Made by a program: the position numbers and the translations under genes. Positions 7,948 through 16,399 of a stretch of 64,000 nt of DNA are shown piece after piece. Source of the DNA: Thalassotalea_F euphylliae. GTDB taxonomy: Bacteria; Pseudomonadota; Gammaproteobacteria; Enterobacterales; Alteromonadaceae. The stretch spans positions 806,001 to 870,000 of the forward strand of contig NZ_JBHUIB010000003.1 in NCBI RefSeq assembly GCF_042682785.1, given 5' to 3'. Below the pieces are notes generated by a model that was not told the DNA's origin, did no database searches, and saw only the letters and a list, made by a program, of their open reading frames with translations. Positions within the stretch are counted from its first letter, which is position 1, and the number at the start of each line of letters is the position of its first letter.

Positions 7948-10734
7948 TTACTTCAAAATTATCGGGCGAATGCGTTGCAAATATACAAGGTCCCCGCTTG
8001 ATAAACTGCTAGCACTTAGCCATTGCCAGAACTTATCCTCCACCGTGGTAAGTTCTCCTGAGTTCATTTTGTCTTGCATCATACCCACCTGCACTTCCAT
8101 ACGCTTACTTTCATCTTCGCTAGGCGATTCAATGCCAGCGAGGATTTCCATTTGTAACGTCATTAAATGTCTATCGCCGTCGCTCTCATTACTTAAAGCA
8201 TCCAACATTTTCCGTTGCATGGTTGGTGTTAATTGCTGGTCTTGTTCATTGGTTAGTACATCGACTAAATCACTATCACCGTTCATTGCAAGCTCAGTTA
8301 AGTCGAATATACGTTGCCACTGCGATTTCTTGGCTGCTTTTTTTAATGTGCTTTTTAGCCTTTGGCTTCGTTCAATAAACTTTTCAATCGCGCCGTATGC
8401 GTCTTTTGAGTTTGCTTGTTCCTTTAACGTAGTTGCTTTGTTTGCAATTTCGTCAATTTGCTTTTCGTTTGTCGCCTGGTCCAGGTCTTTCTCTAGAGAC
8501 GCCAACGTCTCTTGGATTTGTTCAGTTACTTTTGCAACATATGCCAGCTTTTCTTGATTTACTTCAGAGCGTTTAGCAAATATCTCATCGTTTATGGCTC
8601 TAAAAGCTGTCCAAAGCGCGTTTTCTTTTTTAACACCTGCATAGCCAACCGTTTTCCATGTAGCTTGGATTTCCTTGAGTTGTTGCACGGCACTGTAAAC
8701 ATCGTCTAAGGCTTTTAGTGATTCTGCTTTACTAATCAATTTCTCTTTTTCAGTAATATTAACATCGTGATAATGCTCTACAGCTGCTTTAATTGGCTTA
8801 ACGGTAGTTAAGAAGTCTTGATTGATCTTCTTATACACTTTGCGATCAACTTCTCCCGCGCTTCTCCAACTCTGCTGAATCTTGTTGAGCTTTGCCTCCA
8901 CATGTTTATAGTCAACGCCTTCACCTTGGTGCTCGTTTGCTAAACATTTTGCCTCAGCTAATATGGCATTTCGTTTTTCCAAATGCATTTCTCGCACCTT
9001 TTCCTGCTCAGCGTAAAACTGGCGGCATGGCGCAAATGCTTTCTCACACATATCGTTGAACGCTTTGTTTAGCTCTTGGTCGATAGCTTCATCGGCATGG
9101 CCAAGCGAGTTCCATGTTTTTCTGAACTGCTTCACTTTCTCCGCTTGCTCACTAGGATTATCTAATGGCGTTTCTGCAAGCGCTGTTACTTCACTAAGTA
9201 ATTCTTGCTTACGAGGTGTGGCGATATAGTGTTCCCAATCGCTGAGCTCTGCCATTTTTTCAGATAACTGCTCAAAATCACGTTGTAGTCTTCGCTGGTA
9301 ATCCGTATTCAATTCGTCGAAGAGCTTTTTAAACTTATTAAAAACACCAAAGGCCGCATTATATTTACCTGAACTTAACAGGCGCTTTAAATCCGAGACT
9401 TTTCGTTGAGTAAAATGAAATTGTTTATCTTGTGCTTTTTCTAACGGTGCTAATGCACTTAACCAAGAAGATTTAATTTCTTTATGTGCTTCTATCAGTG
9501 ATTGAGGCAACACGCCATCTGCTTTTTGTAAATTCTCACGCCAATCTTTAAGCCATTGCTTAAATTGTTCTTGTTTCTCTGTATATTCAGACATCTCTTG
9601 AGGCGGAGATTGCTGTGTCATACGTGAAATAAGTTGTGTGGCGATTGATACTGATTCAGCAATATCACTTACCTTTTCTAGACGTTCTAGCAATGCATTA
9701 GCATCTTTAGCGAAACTGGCTTTTTCTAATTCTGGTAGATTCGACGCAGATACTTGTTTGCTAAAATCTGTGAGGTTTTCTGATACTTTTGCTTCGTCAA
9801 TGGATGCATTTTCAAAAATTGCTTCAGAAATGGCTTGTGATTGCGCACTTATAAACGTTTTAAAAGAAACTCTTGCTTCTTCTTGCTGCTGTTTCGCTTT
9901 AAATGCAATTTGCTCTTGTTCGTATTGTTCCTTCTTGGCTACAAACACTTTGTCTAATGTTACTGAAATATGTTCAAATTTATTCTGTAGTTCTAACGAC
10001 TTATCGTGTTCTAAATTCGTCACATCATCTGAAATTGAAGACCACTCGTTTTCTAAAGTTGCACGCTTTTCAATCACAACGCGATAATCAGTATTGTCTT
10101 TCAACGCGAGTAGTTTAGATAAAATTAACTGTGCAGCTTTTGCTACTTTCAGAGGTTTTTCCTTCGCCTCTTGTATGGCCAGTATCTTGGTATTCAGTGT
10201 TTGCAACACATCTTCTTGTGTCGTTTTCTTCGTCAGCTTTTCAAGCGTAGTTATATCGTCTATTTGATCCACAATGAAATGTTGGATTTCAGACGATTGC
10301 TTTTTACAAAACAAAGCAACGAGCTGTTGCTGCTTTTCAACTTGTTTTACGAGCGAGAGCACAAGTTGTGCATCATTGGACTTTTCTAAGATTTGGTCAC
10401 AAAGTTGTTTAGGCAAAAGCGGAAGCAAAGATAACTTTGATTCTAGTTTTTCATTGCTATCAAGCATGGTGTTAACTATATGCTCTGCTGCAAGTTTTTT
10501 AACCGCTTGATTGCTGTCTTGTAAACCTATTGACTGCCAAAATGAAGTGTCGTTTAGCTTTAATAGCGCAGCGCGCCGCACTAAATCACTTTCATCATTT
10601 TTTGCTAGCTCAACGATGATTTGCTTATCTTCATTGCTGTCGAGCGTTAAATCCTTTTCAAGTGCGATAACCCGATTGCTCGGGTTTTTATCTTGCCATG
10701 CTGCTTTTGAAGCAAACAGTTTGGAAAAAATCAT
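7948..10734 (-). CDS. Large DUF349 repeat protein, coiled-coil
   Basis: A 928-residue, highly charged, mostly helical protein. Residues about 20-110 look like short HEAT-type helical repeats (LVRRAALLKL, AVKKLAAEHI). A long coiled coil follows (about 200-330). The centre, about 400-760, holds at least three DUF349 modules with the spaced Trp pattern (RKTWNSLG, QQSWRSAG, QATWKTVG). No catalytic motif, signal peptide or membrane segment is visible. The biochemical role of DUF349 is unknown to me. Its ATG overlaps the yeaC stop as ATGA, so the two are translationally coupled, and a zinc-ribbon gene precedes them. Confidence 0.8.
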   Translation of the reverse strand: MIFSKLFASKAAWQDKNPSNRVIALEKDLTLDSNEDKQIIVELAKNDESDLVRRAALLKLNDTSFWQSIGLQDSNQAVKKLAAEHIVNTMLDSNEKLESKLSLLPLLPKQLCDQILEKSNDAQLVLSLVKQVEKQQQLVALFCKKQSSEIQHFIVDQIDDITTLEKLTKKTTQEDVLQTLNTKILAIQEAKEKPLKVAKAAQLILSKLLALKDNTDYRVVIEKRATLENEWSSISDDVTNLEHDKSLELQNKFEHISVTLDKVFVAKKEQYEQEQIAFKAKQQQEEARVSFKTFISAQSQAISEAIFENASIDEAKVSENLTDFSKQVSASNLPELEKASFAKDANALLERLEKVSDIAESVSIATQLISRMTQQSPPQEMSEYTEKQEQFKQWLKDWRENLQKADGVLPQSLIEAHKEIKSSWLSALAPLEKAQDKQFHFTQRKVSDLKRLLSSGKYNAAFGVFNKFKKLFDELNTDYQRRLQRDFEQLSEKMAELSDWEHYIATPRKQELLSEVTALAETPLDNPSEQAEKVKQFRKTWNSLGHADEAIDQELNKAFNDMCEKAFAPCRQFYAEQEKVREMHLEKRNAILAEAKCLANEHQGEGVDYKHVEAKLNKIQQSWRSAGEVDRKVYKKINQDFLTTVKPIKAAVEHYHDVNITEKEKLISKAESLKALDDVYSAVQQLKEIQATWKTVGYAGVKKENALWTAFRAINDEIFAKRSEVNQEKLAYVAKVTEQIQETLASLEKDLDQATNEKQIDEIANKATTLKEQANSKDAYGAIEKFIERSQRLKSTLKKAAKKSQWQRIFDLTELAMNGDSDLVDVLTNEQDQQLTPTMQRKMLDALSNESDGDRHLMTLQMEILAGIESPSEDESKRMEVQVGMMQDKMNSGELTTVEDKFWQWLSASSLSSGDLVYLQRIRPIILK

Positions 10735-11006
10735 ATATCAGAAAACCTGGCAATATTATTTGGATCGTTAAACTCTTCTTTGAGCTCACGTTTGGTTTTG
10801 TTAACAATTTGTCCGTCTTCACCGACCGTTAACATATCTTTAGATTTAAGAACACGAGACTGGTAAGCCATGACAATTTGCATAGCCATTTCTCGTTGAG
10901 GCTTATCTACTTCAGTACCTTCAGGCCACTTGCCTGTTTCAGCAGCACTTTTGAATCGCAGGTACATATCTTCATTGAGATTATCTACTACTGATAAAAT
11001 ATCCAT
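10731..11006 (-). CDS. yeaC: YeaC family (DUF1315) protein
   Basis: A 91-residue protein closely matching E. coli YeaC (90 residues). The shared pattern is an N-terminal helix, AAETGKWPEGTEV, a central IVMAYQSR, then DGQIVNKTKRELKEEF. Function is unknown. It is the middle gene of a minus-strand trio: 2 bp after the zinc-ribbon gene and overlapping the DUF349 gene by 4 bp (ATGA). This coupling suggests that YeaC and the large DUF349 protein are made together. Confidence 0.85.
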   Translation of the reverse strand: MDILSVVDNLNEDMYLRFKSAAETGKWPEGTEVDKPQREMAMQIVMAYQSRVLKSKDMLTVGEDGQIVNKTKRELKEEFNDPNNIARFSDI

Positions 11007-11008
11007 GT

Positions 11009-11338
11009 TTACTTTGAGTTTCTCTTTAAAAGTAAAAGTCTAACGCGTGTAACCAAATAAAAAATGAATCCAAATACTGTTGCCGTCATCGCTGTCATAT
11101 ATTGCCAAGATCCCGGTACTACATCTTGCCAAAATAGAAAAAGGAAACCGCCACAGAACAATAGCAGCGCAATGAAAGAGTGGTTCATTAAACTTTGGTG
11201 TTTAGCAACTCGTTTTTCTCTTTCTAGCGTTGCTAACTTATCACTACTCATTCCGTCTAATTCAAGACCACAATGAGAACAAGTTTTTGCTTTATCTGAA
11301 ATTTTTTTATTGCATGCTGGGCAATCAATAACAGCCAT
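11009..11338 (-). CDS. Zinc-ribbon membrane protein, unknown function
   Basis: A 109-residue protein. An N-terminal zinc ribbon (CPAC at about 6-9, CSHC at about 20-23) is joined by a charged linker to two membrane helices (about 54-70 and 80-98). The C-terminus is basic. The ribbon probably faces the cytoplasm. Its function is unknown. It is the first gene of a tight trio with yeaC and the DUF349 gene. Confidence 0.75.
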   Translation of the reverse strand: MAVIDCPACNKKISDKAKTCSHCGLELDGMSSDKLATLEREKRVAKHQSLMNHSFIALLLFCGGFLFLFWQDVVPGSWQYMTAMTATVFGFIFYLVTRVRLLLLKRNSK

Positions 11339-11378
11339 AGAGATTCCTGTTGGTTTAATTACCCGTGTATTTTAACCA

Positions 11379-11407
11379 AAAAAAACGCCCTTGCGGGCGT
11401 TTTTTTT
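11379..11407 (-). terminator. Terminator of the alanine/glycine symporter gene
   Basis: The stem ACGCCC (11385-11390) / GGGCGT (11395-11400) has loop TTGC and A/T runs of seven or more on both sides. It lies 12 bp after the symporter stop on the minus strand. Confidence 0.88.
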
Positions 11408-11418
11408 AATACTGATTA

Positions 11419-12894
11419 TTACTTTTTATCTTTCCAGATATCTGCGTTTTCAATACCTAAACTTTCAGGGTCGAACGTATACTCTTCGACACCTTCTTTT
11501 TGTTGGCGTTCATAGTCTTTCAACGCCTTAATAGCTGGTTTTGCCATAAAGAAGATGATTAAGATACCGATGATATTTAACCATGCCATCAAACCAACAC
11601 CAATATCACCAAGTACCCAAGCAGCGCTTGGTTCGGCGATTGTTCCATAGAAAACCGCAGCCATAATACCTACTTTCAACACAAGTCTTAGTACTGGCAT
11701 TTTAAACGTTCGGTTGATATATGAAATATTGTTGTCCGCAATAAAGAAGTACGCCAACACCGTTGTAAATGCAAAGAAGAACAGTGCTAATGCGATAAAC
11801 GGCTTACCTACACCTGGTAATACGCTATTAACTGCCAATTGCGTGAATGCTGGGCCACTAATCTCTGTATTCAATGCTACATTTTGTACAATAGCTGCAC
11901 TACCTTCTGGTATTACGTTGTATTGCTGTGTGATTAGGATCATGAATGCAGTTGCTGAACAAACAAATAATGTATCAATATAAACAGAGAATGCTTGCAC
12001 TAAACCTTGCTGCGCAGGATGTTGAACTTCTGCTGCGGCAGCTGCATGAGGACCAGTTCCTTGACCAGCTTCATTTGAATAAACGCCACGTTTTACACCC
12101 CATCCAATGGCAGCACCGACACCAGCCATAGGCGTAAATGCATCAGACACAATCAGTGAGACTATGCCTGGAAGCATATCTAGGTTTAACGCAATTATTG
12201 AACACGCAATGATGATGTAAGCAAGAGCCATGAATGGAACCACTACTTGAGTGAAGTTAGCTATACGCTTAACACCACCAAAAATAATGAAACCTAACAC
12301 CACTACGATGAAAAATGCCGCGTAGACTTTTGTTAACGCAACATCACCGATGAACGTTGAAACCGTGCCACCGCTACCAAACACGTTAACTAGCGAGTCA
12401 CCGATACCGTTTGATTGAACAACCGGTAGTAACGCACCACAGGCTAAAATGGTTGAGAAAGCGAATAACCACGCATACCACTTTTGACCCATTGCTTTTT
12501 CGATGTAGTAAGCAGGACCACCACGGTAAATGCCGTCTTCCTCTTCTTTATAGATTTGAGCGTTAGTTGATTCTACGTAAGCTGTTGCAGCACCAAAAAA
12601 TGCCACTACCCACATCCAAAATACTGCGCCTGGACCACCAAAACCTATAGCAGCTGCAACACCTGCAATGTTACCAGTACCTACACGGCCAGAAAGCGAT
12701 ACCGCTAGAGCCTGAAAAGAAGAAATACCCTGTTCTGAGCTTTTACCTGAAAGTAAAAGTCGACACATTTCTTTGAAATGTCTTACTTGTACAAAACGTG
12801 TAATAACAGAAAAGAAAAGACCTGCACCTAAACAAAGGTAAATGAGCGCGGGACTCCAAATAATACTATTTAAAGTTTGAAATAGATCTGACAC
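11419..12894 (-). CDS. Alanine/glycine:cation symporter family transporter
   Basis: A 491-residue polytopic transporter of the AGCS (alanine or glycine:cation symporter) family, which imports small neutral amino acids with Na+ or H+. Family marks are SLSGRVGTGNIAGVAAAIG near residues 65-85, GGPAYYIEKAMG, and GVKRGVYSNEAGQGTGPHAAAAA in the second half. About ten or eleven hydrophobic helices are visible. The start is GTG with GGAG about 10 nt upstream. The next gene upstream is an M14 carboxypeptidase, 22 bp away on the same strand, so peptide breakdown and amino-acid uptake may be co-expressed. Confidence 0.9.
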   Translation of the reverse strand: MSDLFQTLNSIIWSPALIYLCLGAGLFFSVITRFVQVRHFKEMCRLLLSGKSSEQGISSFQALAVSLSGRVGTGNIAGVAAAIGFGGPGAVFWMWVVAFFGAATAYVESTNAQIYKEEEDGIYRGGPAYYIEKAMGQKWYAWLFAFSTILACGALLPVVQSNGIGDSLVNVFGSGGTVSTFIGDVALTKVYAAFFIVVVLGFIIFGGVKRIANFTQVVVPFMALAYIIIACSIIALNLDMLPGIVSLIVSDAFTPMAGVGAAIGWGVKRGVYSNEAGQGTGPHAAAAAEVQHPAQQGLVQAFSVYIDTLFVCSATAFMILITQQYNVIPEGSAAIVQNVALNTEISGPAFTQLAVNSVLPGVGKPFIALALFFFAFTTVLAYFFIADNNISYINRTFKMPVLRLVLKVGIMAAVFYGTIAEPSAAWVLGDIGVGLMAWLNIIGILIIFFMAKPAIKALKDYERQQKEGVEEYTFDPESLGIENADIWKDKK

Positions 12895-12916
12895 CTAAAT
12901 ACTCCGGTTGTTATTA

Positions 12917-14050
12917 TTATCTTAAGTCGTCTACTACGTGGTAGATGGCTGTTAGTACATCACGGCCAAATAAGCTACTACGCTCCCCTGACCAACCAAC
13001 ACTGTAATCTGGCAGTAAACAATTGTCCTTGAATGGCATTTCAATTGTGTATGCTAAACACTTAAACGTTTCACCAACCCAATTACTTCCAACAGTCAAG
13101 TTGGCTTGGCCTGGCTCGTCTTTATCGTAACCTTTGTCATCTTGGAACTCAGGTGTGATGGCAAGCAGCACTTGTTTAAATTTGTCTTCAAGCGCTTTGT
13201 GGCGTTCATCATATGACGGTATCCCTTCACAACCTGCAACGAAGTTATACGGCAGGGCCTCATCGCCATGAATATCTAAATGCATATCAACACCAGTTTC
13301 ATGCATCTTTTCAGTGACCAAATATACTTCAGGGCTATTTTCCATCGACGGCGATTGCCACTCTCGATTTAAATTTACTCCTTTCGCATTAGTTCTTAAA
13401 TGACCACGAACGCTGCCGTCTGGATTCATATTTGGTACTAAATAGAACACGGCTTTATTAAGTAAAGCGCGTGCTGTACCGTCATCTTCATCAAGTAAAC
13501 GATCAATAAATCCTTCCATGAACCATTCTGCCATGGTTTCACCTGGATGCTGGCGGGCTGTTATCCACACCACTTTCTTCCCTTCACCTTCTTCGCCAAT
13601 TTTAAGTAGCGACATGTCACGGCCATCTAACGTTTGCCCAAGCACTTGAAGTTGGCAGTCAATATCTAGTTGTGCTTGGTGCAATAGATCTTGATGACGT
13701 TCATAGCTGTATGGTTGAAAATAAGCGAAATAGACAGAGTCAAATTCCGGCATTAAAGAAATCGTAAGGTTTTGGCCATCATATTCGGTTGGCACTCTAA
13801 ACCAGTGTTCACGATCATAAGAGGCAACGGCTTGGTAGTCATCCCACCCTTCTACATATGCAGATTGACCTGCATTCTTGATGGTGAGTTTATGTTCTAC
13901 ACGCTCATTGTTATGGAGTTTGAAATGGAACCACTGATAAAACTCAGAGTCATTATCTTTGACAATTTCCAGCTGGATATCACTAGGAGAATCAGCAGCA
14001 ATAACACGAATATTGCCACTGTCGAAATTTGCAGTGATTTGCATAGACAT
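12917..14050 (-). CDS. M14 family zinc carboxypeptidase (cytosolic carboxypeptidase-like)
   Basis: A 377-residue peptidase with an N-terminal beta domain (about 1-125) and a catalytic M14 domain. Zinc ligands are H168 and E171 in RQHPGETMAEW and H261 in DIHGDE. Substrate-binding N228/R229 are in VNLNREW, and the catalytic Glu is E337 in YTIEMPF. The two-domain build resembles bacterial relatives of cytosolic carboxypeptidases. No signal peptide is seen. The frame extends upstream to 14089, but the ATG at 14050 gives the usual N-terminus (MSMQITANFDSG). The substrate is unknown; it likely removes C-terminal residues from peptides. Confidence 0.88.
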   Translation of the reverse strand: MSMQITANFDSGNIRVIAADSPSDIQLEIVKDNDSEFYQWFHFKLHNNERVEHKLTIKNAGQSAYVEGWDDYQAVASYDREHWFRVPTEYDGQNLTISLMPEFDSVYFAYFQPYSYERHQDLLHQAQLDIDCQLQVLGQTLDGRDMSLLKIGEEGEGKKVVWITARQHPGETMAEWFMEGFIDRLLDEDDGTARALLNKAVFYLVPNMNPDGSVRGHLRTNAKGVNLNREWQSPSMENSPEVYLVTEKMHETGVDMHLDIHGDEALPYNFVAGCEGIPSYDERHKALEDKFKQVLLAITPEFQDDKGYDKDEPGQANLTVGSNWVGETFKCLAYTIEMPFKDNCLLPDYSVGWSGERSSLFGRDVLTAIYHVVDDLR

Positions 14051-14110
14051 TATTCTTTTTTTAATTTGTGAAACGCTAAGTGTACACAAACAACGGGGTG
14101 ATCAGAAGCC

Positions 14111-14593
14111 TTAAAGCGATCTTAAGTAGATACCCAGCTCTGTAGAATAACCAAGTGCTTTAGATGTCACTTTATTACCTTCATCTACAACGTAGTAACT
14201 TGGGTATCCTGATATTTTAAAGTCTTGTTTAACACTTTCATTACCCAGTAGTACAGGAAACGTAAGTTGATGACGTGCCGTGAATTTTTCAACTTCTTGT
14301 TGCGATGTAAAGTCCAATGCTATGGCGTATACATCGAGGTTTTCGTTCTTTTCATAGACAGATTGCAAATTACCAATACTTAAGTGGCAAATCTCACACC
14401 ACGGTGCAAAAAAATAAAATACAGCTGGCTTATCACCCGTAGCTAAATTAATTTGCTGACCGTGTAAATCAGACAATACATATGACTGTTCAATTTTAGT
14501 GTCTGTAGCCAACATGTCTGTTTCTCTTATCCAAGAAATAAACATAAATATGGCAATAAAGACAATAGCTTGAAGTAATAGATTTTTAATCAA
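14111..14593 (-). CDS. Membrane-anchored TlpA/ScsD-like thioredoxin
   Basis: A 160-residue protein with an N-terminal signal anchor (about 5-22) and a periplasmic thioredoxin fold. The redox motif is C66-E-I-C69 in FFAPWCEICH, and the cis-proline is in SGYPSYYVV. Such proteins reduce or isomerise periplasmic disulfides or serve cytochrome maturation. The CEIC pair is not typical of DsbA (CPHC) or thioredoxin (CGPC). The start is a TTG codon, because no ATG occurs before the anchor. No Dsb or Ccm partner lies nearby. Confidence 0.8.
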   Translation of the reverse strand: MIKNLLLQAIVFIAIFMFISWIRETDMLATDTKIEQSYVLSDLHGQQINLATGDKPAVFYFFAPWCEICHLSIGNLQSVYEKNENLDVYAIALDFTSQQEVEKFTARHQLTFPVLLGNESVKQDFKISGYPSYYVVDEGNKVTSKALGYSTELGIYLRSL

Positions 14594-14664
14594 GAATAAA
14601 CACCTGGCTCAGAAACAACGACTATTGCTATGTAAGACCTGTTAACTTGAAAAGCGCTTACAAA

Positions 14665-14687
14665 AAATCCGGCAAAAAGCCGGATTT
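14665..14687 (-). terminator. Terminator of serS
   Basis: The stem AAATCCGGC (14665-14673) / GCCGGATTT (14679-14687) has loop AAAAA. On the minus strand it is followed by a T-run, 20 bp after the serS stop. Confidence 0.88.
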
Positions 14688-14706
14688 CTTTCTAACGATG
14701 AAGATG

Positions 14707-15990
14707 CTACTTGCCTATGTGGGTTTGACCACCCATGTATGGCTGAAGTACTTTTGGAATTTCTACACTACCATCTGCTTGTTGATAATTCTCTAGAATA
14801 GCAACTAATGTGCGCCCTACTGCTAAACCGGAACCGTTCAATGTGTGCATTAATTCTGGCTTATTCGTTTCGCTATTACGAAAACGTGCTTGCATACGAC
14901 GAGCTTGGAAGTCACCCATGTTTGAACAAGACGAAATTTCACGGTACGTATTTTGTGCCGGCAGCCAAACTTCAATATCAAATGTTTTTGTCGCACTAAA
15001 TCCGATATCCCCTGTACACAGCACAACGGTTCTAAACGGAAGCTCTAATTTTTTCAGAATGTTTTCAGCATGGCTTGTTAGCTCATCCAGCGCATCGAAT
15101 GAAGTTTCTGGTTTTACTAACTGTACCATTTCAACCTTGTCAAACTGATGCTGACGAATTAGGCCGCGAATGTCTCGCCCCGAAGAGCCGGCTTCACTTC
15201 TGAAACACGGAGTATGTGCGGTCATTTTAATCGGTAGCTCTTGCTCATCAACAATTTCATCACGAACAAGGTTGGTCAAAGGTACTTCAGCGGTTGGAAT
15301 CAAGCTAAATGTTTTTGAAGACAGATCTGTATGGAATAGATCTTCACCAAACTTAGGTAATTGACCAGTACCGTAAAGTGAGTCATGGTTAACTAAATAT
15401 GGTACATACATTTCTTCGTAGCCATGTTCGTTGCTGTGCACATCCAACATGAATTGTGCTAGTGCGCGGTGTAATTTAGCAATTTGACCGCGCATTACAA
15501 CGAAACGTGTACCTGCTAATTTTGCACCACTTTCAAAGTCTAAGCCTTTATCAAGCGCTGTCGCCACATCAACATGATCCTTCACATCAAAATCGAATTC
15601 ACGTGGTGTACCCCAGCGACGCACTTCTACGTTATCATCCTCACTTTCACCTGTGGGCACGGATTCATGCACAATATTGGGGACGCCAGAAACAATATCG
15701 TTAATTGCTTTAAGAACGCTTTTTTCTTCTTCTTTGGCAGCTTCTAGTTGCTCACCTAATTGACCTACTTCAGCTAATAGTGGCTGAATATCTTCACCAC
15801 GTGCTTTTGCCTGACCAATTGATTTAGAACGTGTGTTACGCTCACTTTGTAGTTCTTGCGTTTTCACTTGAATAGCTTTGCGTTGCTCTTCAAGCGTTTT
15901 TAATTCTTCTGTGTTTAATGTAAAACCGCGCTTTGCGAGTAAAGCGGCTGTTTGTTCGATGTCTGTTCTAAAAAGTTTTGCGTCAAGCAT
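14707..15990 (-). CDS. serS: Seryl-tRNA synthetase
   Basis: A 427-residue class II synthetase that charges tRNA-Ser and tRNA-Sec. Residues about 30-105 form the long antiparallel coiled-coil arm that contacts the tRNA variable loop. The core shows motif 2 (FRSEAGSSGRD) and motif 3 (NGSGLAVGRTL). The TAEVPLTNL serine/ATP loop lies between. Length matches E. coli SerRS (430). It is the last gene of the minus-strand run ftsK-lolA-rarA-crcB-serS, 13 bp after crcB, and ends at its own terminator. Confidence 0.97.
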   Translation of the reverse strand: MLDAKLFRTDIEQTAALLAKRGFTLNTEELKTLEEQRKAIQVKTQELQSERNTRSKSIGQAKARGEDIQPLLAEVGQLGEQLEAAKEEEKSVLKAINDIVSGVPNIVHESVPTGESEDDNVEVRRWGTPREFDFDVKDHVDVATALDKGLDFESGAKLAGTRFVVMRGQIAKLHRALAQFMLDVHSNEHGYEEMYVPYLVNHDSLYGTGQLPKFGEDLFHTDLSSKTFSLIPTAEVPLTNLVRDEIVDEQELPIKMTAHTPCFRSEAGSSGRDIRGLIRQHQFDKVEMVQLVKPETSFDALDELTSHAENILKKLELPFRTVVLCTGDIGFSATKTFDIEVWLPAQNTYREISSCSNMGDFQARRMQARFRNSETNKPELMHTLNGSGLAVGRTLVAILENYQQADGSVEIPKVLQPYMGGQTHIGK

Positions 15991-16003
15991 TGTTTGTCAC
16001 TTG

Positions 16004-16399
16004 TTATCTATTTGTCACAATATACATACCTATCGCCGCAGCACTTACACATAGCACTACATTAAGTAATACATTGGCGATAGCTTTCAAAAATTCACCT
16101 TGTTGAATTAACAACACGGTATCTAACGAGAAGGTCGAAAACGTTGTAAATGCGCCAAGAAAACCAATTCCAACTAATGTTCGTGAAATTGAAACGCTAA
16201 TTACACCTTGTTCAATTAACCCGTATAAAAAACCCATAATAAATGAGCCGGAAATATTAACGATCAATGTCGCAAAAGGGAATCCCTTTCCGAGCCAATT
16301 TAACACGATTTGCGAAATAAAAAAGCGCAACGTCGCTCCGGTTGCACCACCGATAGCGACTAGCAGGTACAAATGTAAATTACTTATAGCGCTGCTCAT
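16004..16399 (-). CDS. crcB: Fluoride ion channel CrcB/Fluc
   Basis: A 131-residue four-helix membrane protein. Fluc-type dimeric channels export F- from the cytoplasm. Signature elements are GGATGATLRF in helix 1, FATLIVNISGSFIMGF in helix 2 and GFLGAFTTFSTFSLD in helix 3, which holds the Phe and polar residues that line the pore. The ATG lies inside the 3' end of rarA (20-bp overlap), so translation is coupled. No fluoride riboswitch is visible upstream because the gene is internal to an operon. Confidence 0.93.
   Translation of the reverse strand: MSSAISNLHLYLLVAIGGATGATLRFFISQIVLNWLGKGFPFATLIVNISGSFIMGFLYGLIEQGVISVSISRTLVGIGFLGAFTTFSTFSLDTVLLIQQGEFLKAIANVLLNVVLCVSAAAIGMYIVTNR

Noticed and set aside
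7970..10771. Several open frames on the plus strand across the DUF349 gene
   Set aside because: They lie antisense inside a long coding frame with family similarity, have no ribosome sites and no recognisable domains.
16004..16399. Fluoride riboswitch for crcB
   Set aside because: crcB overlaps rarA inside an operon, so there is no untranslated leader to hold one.
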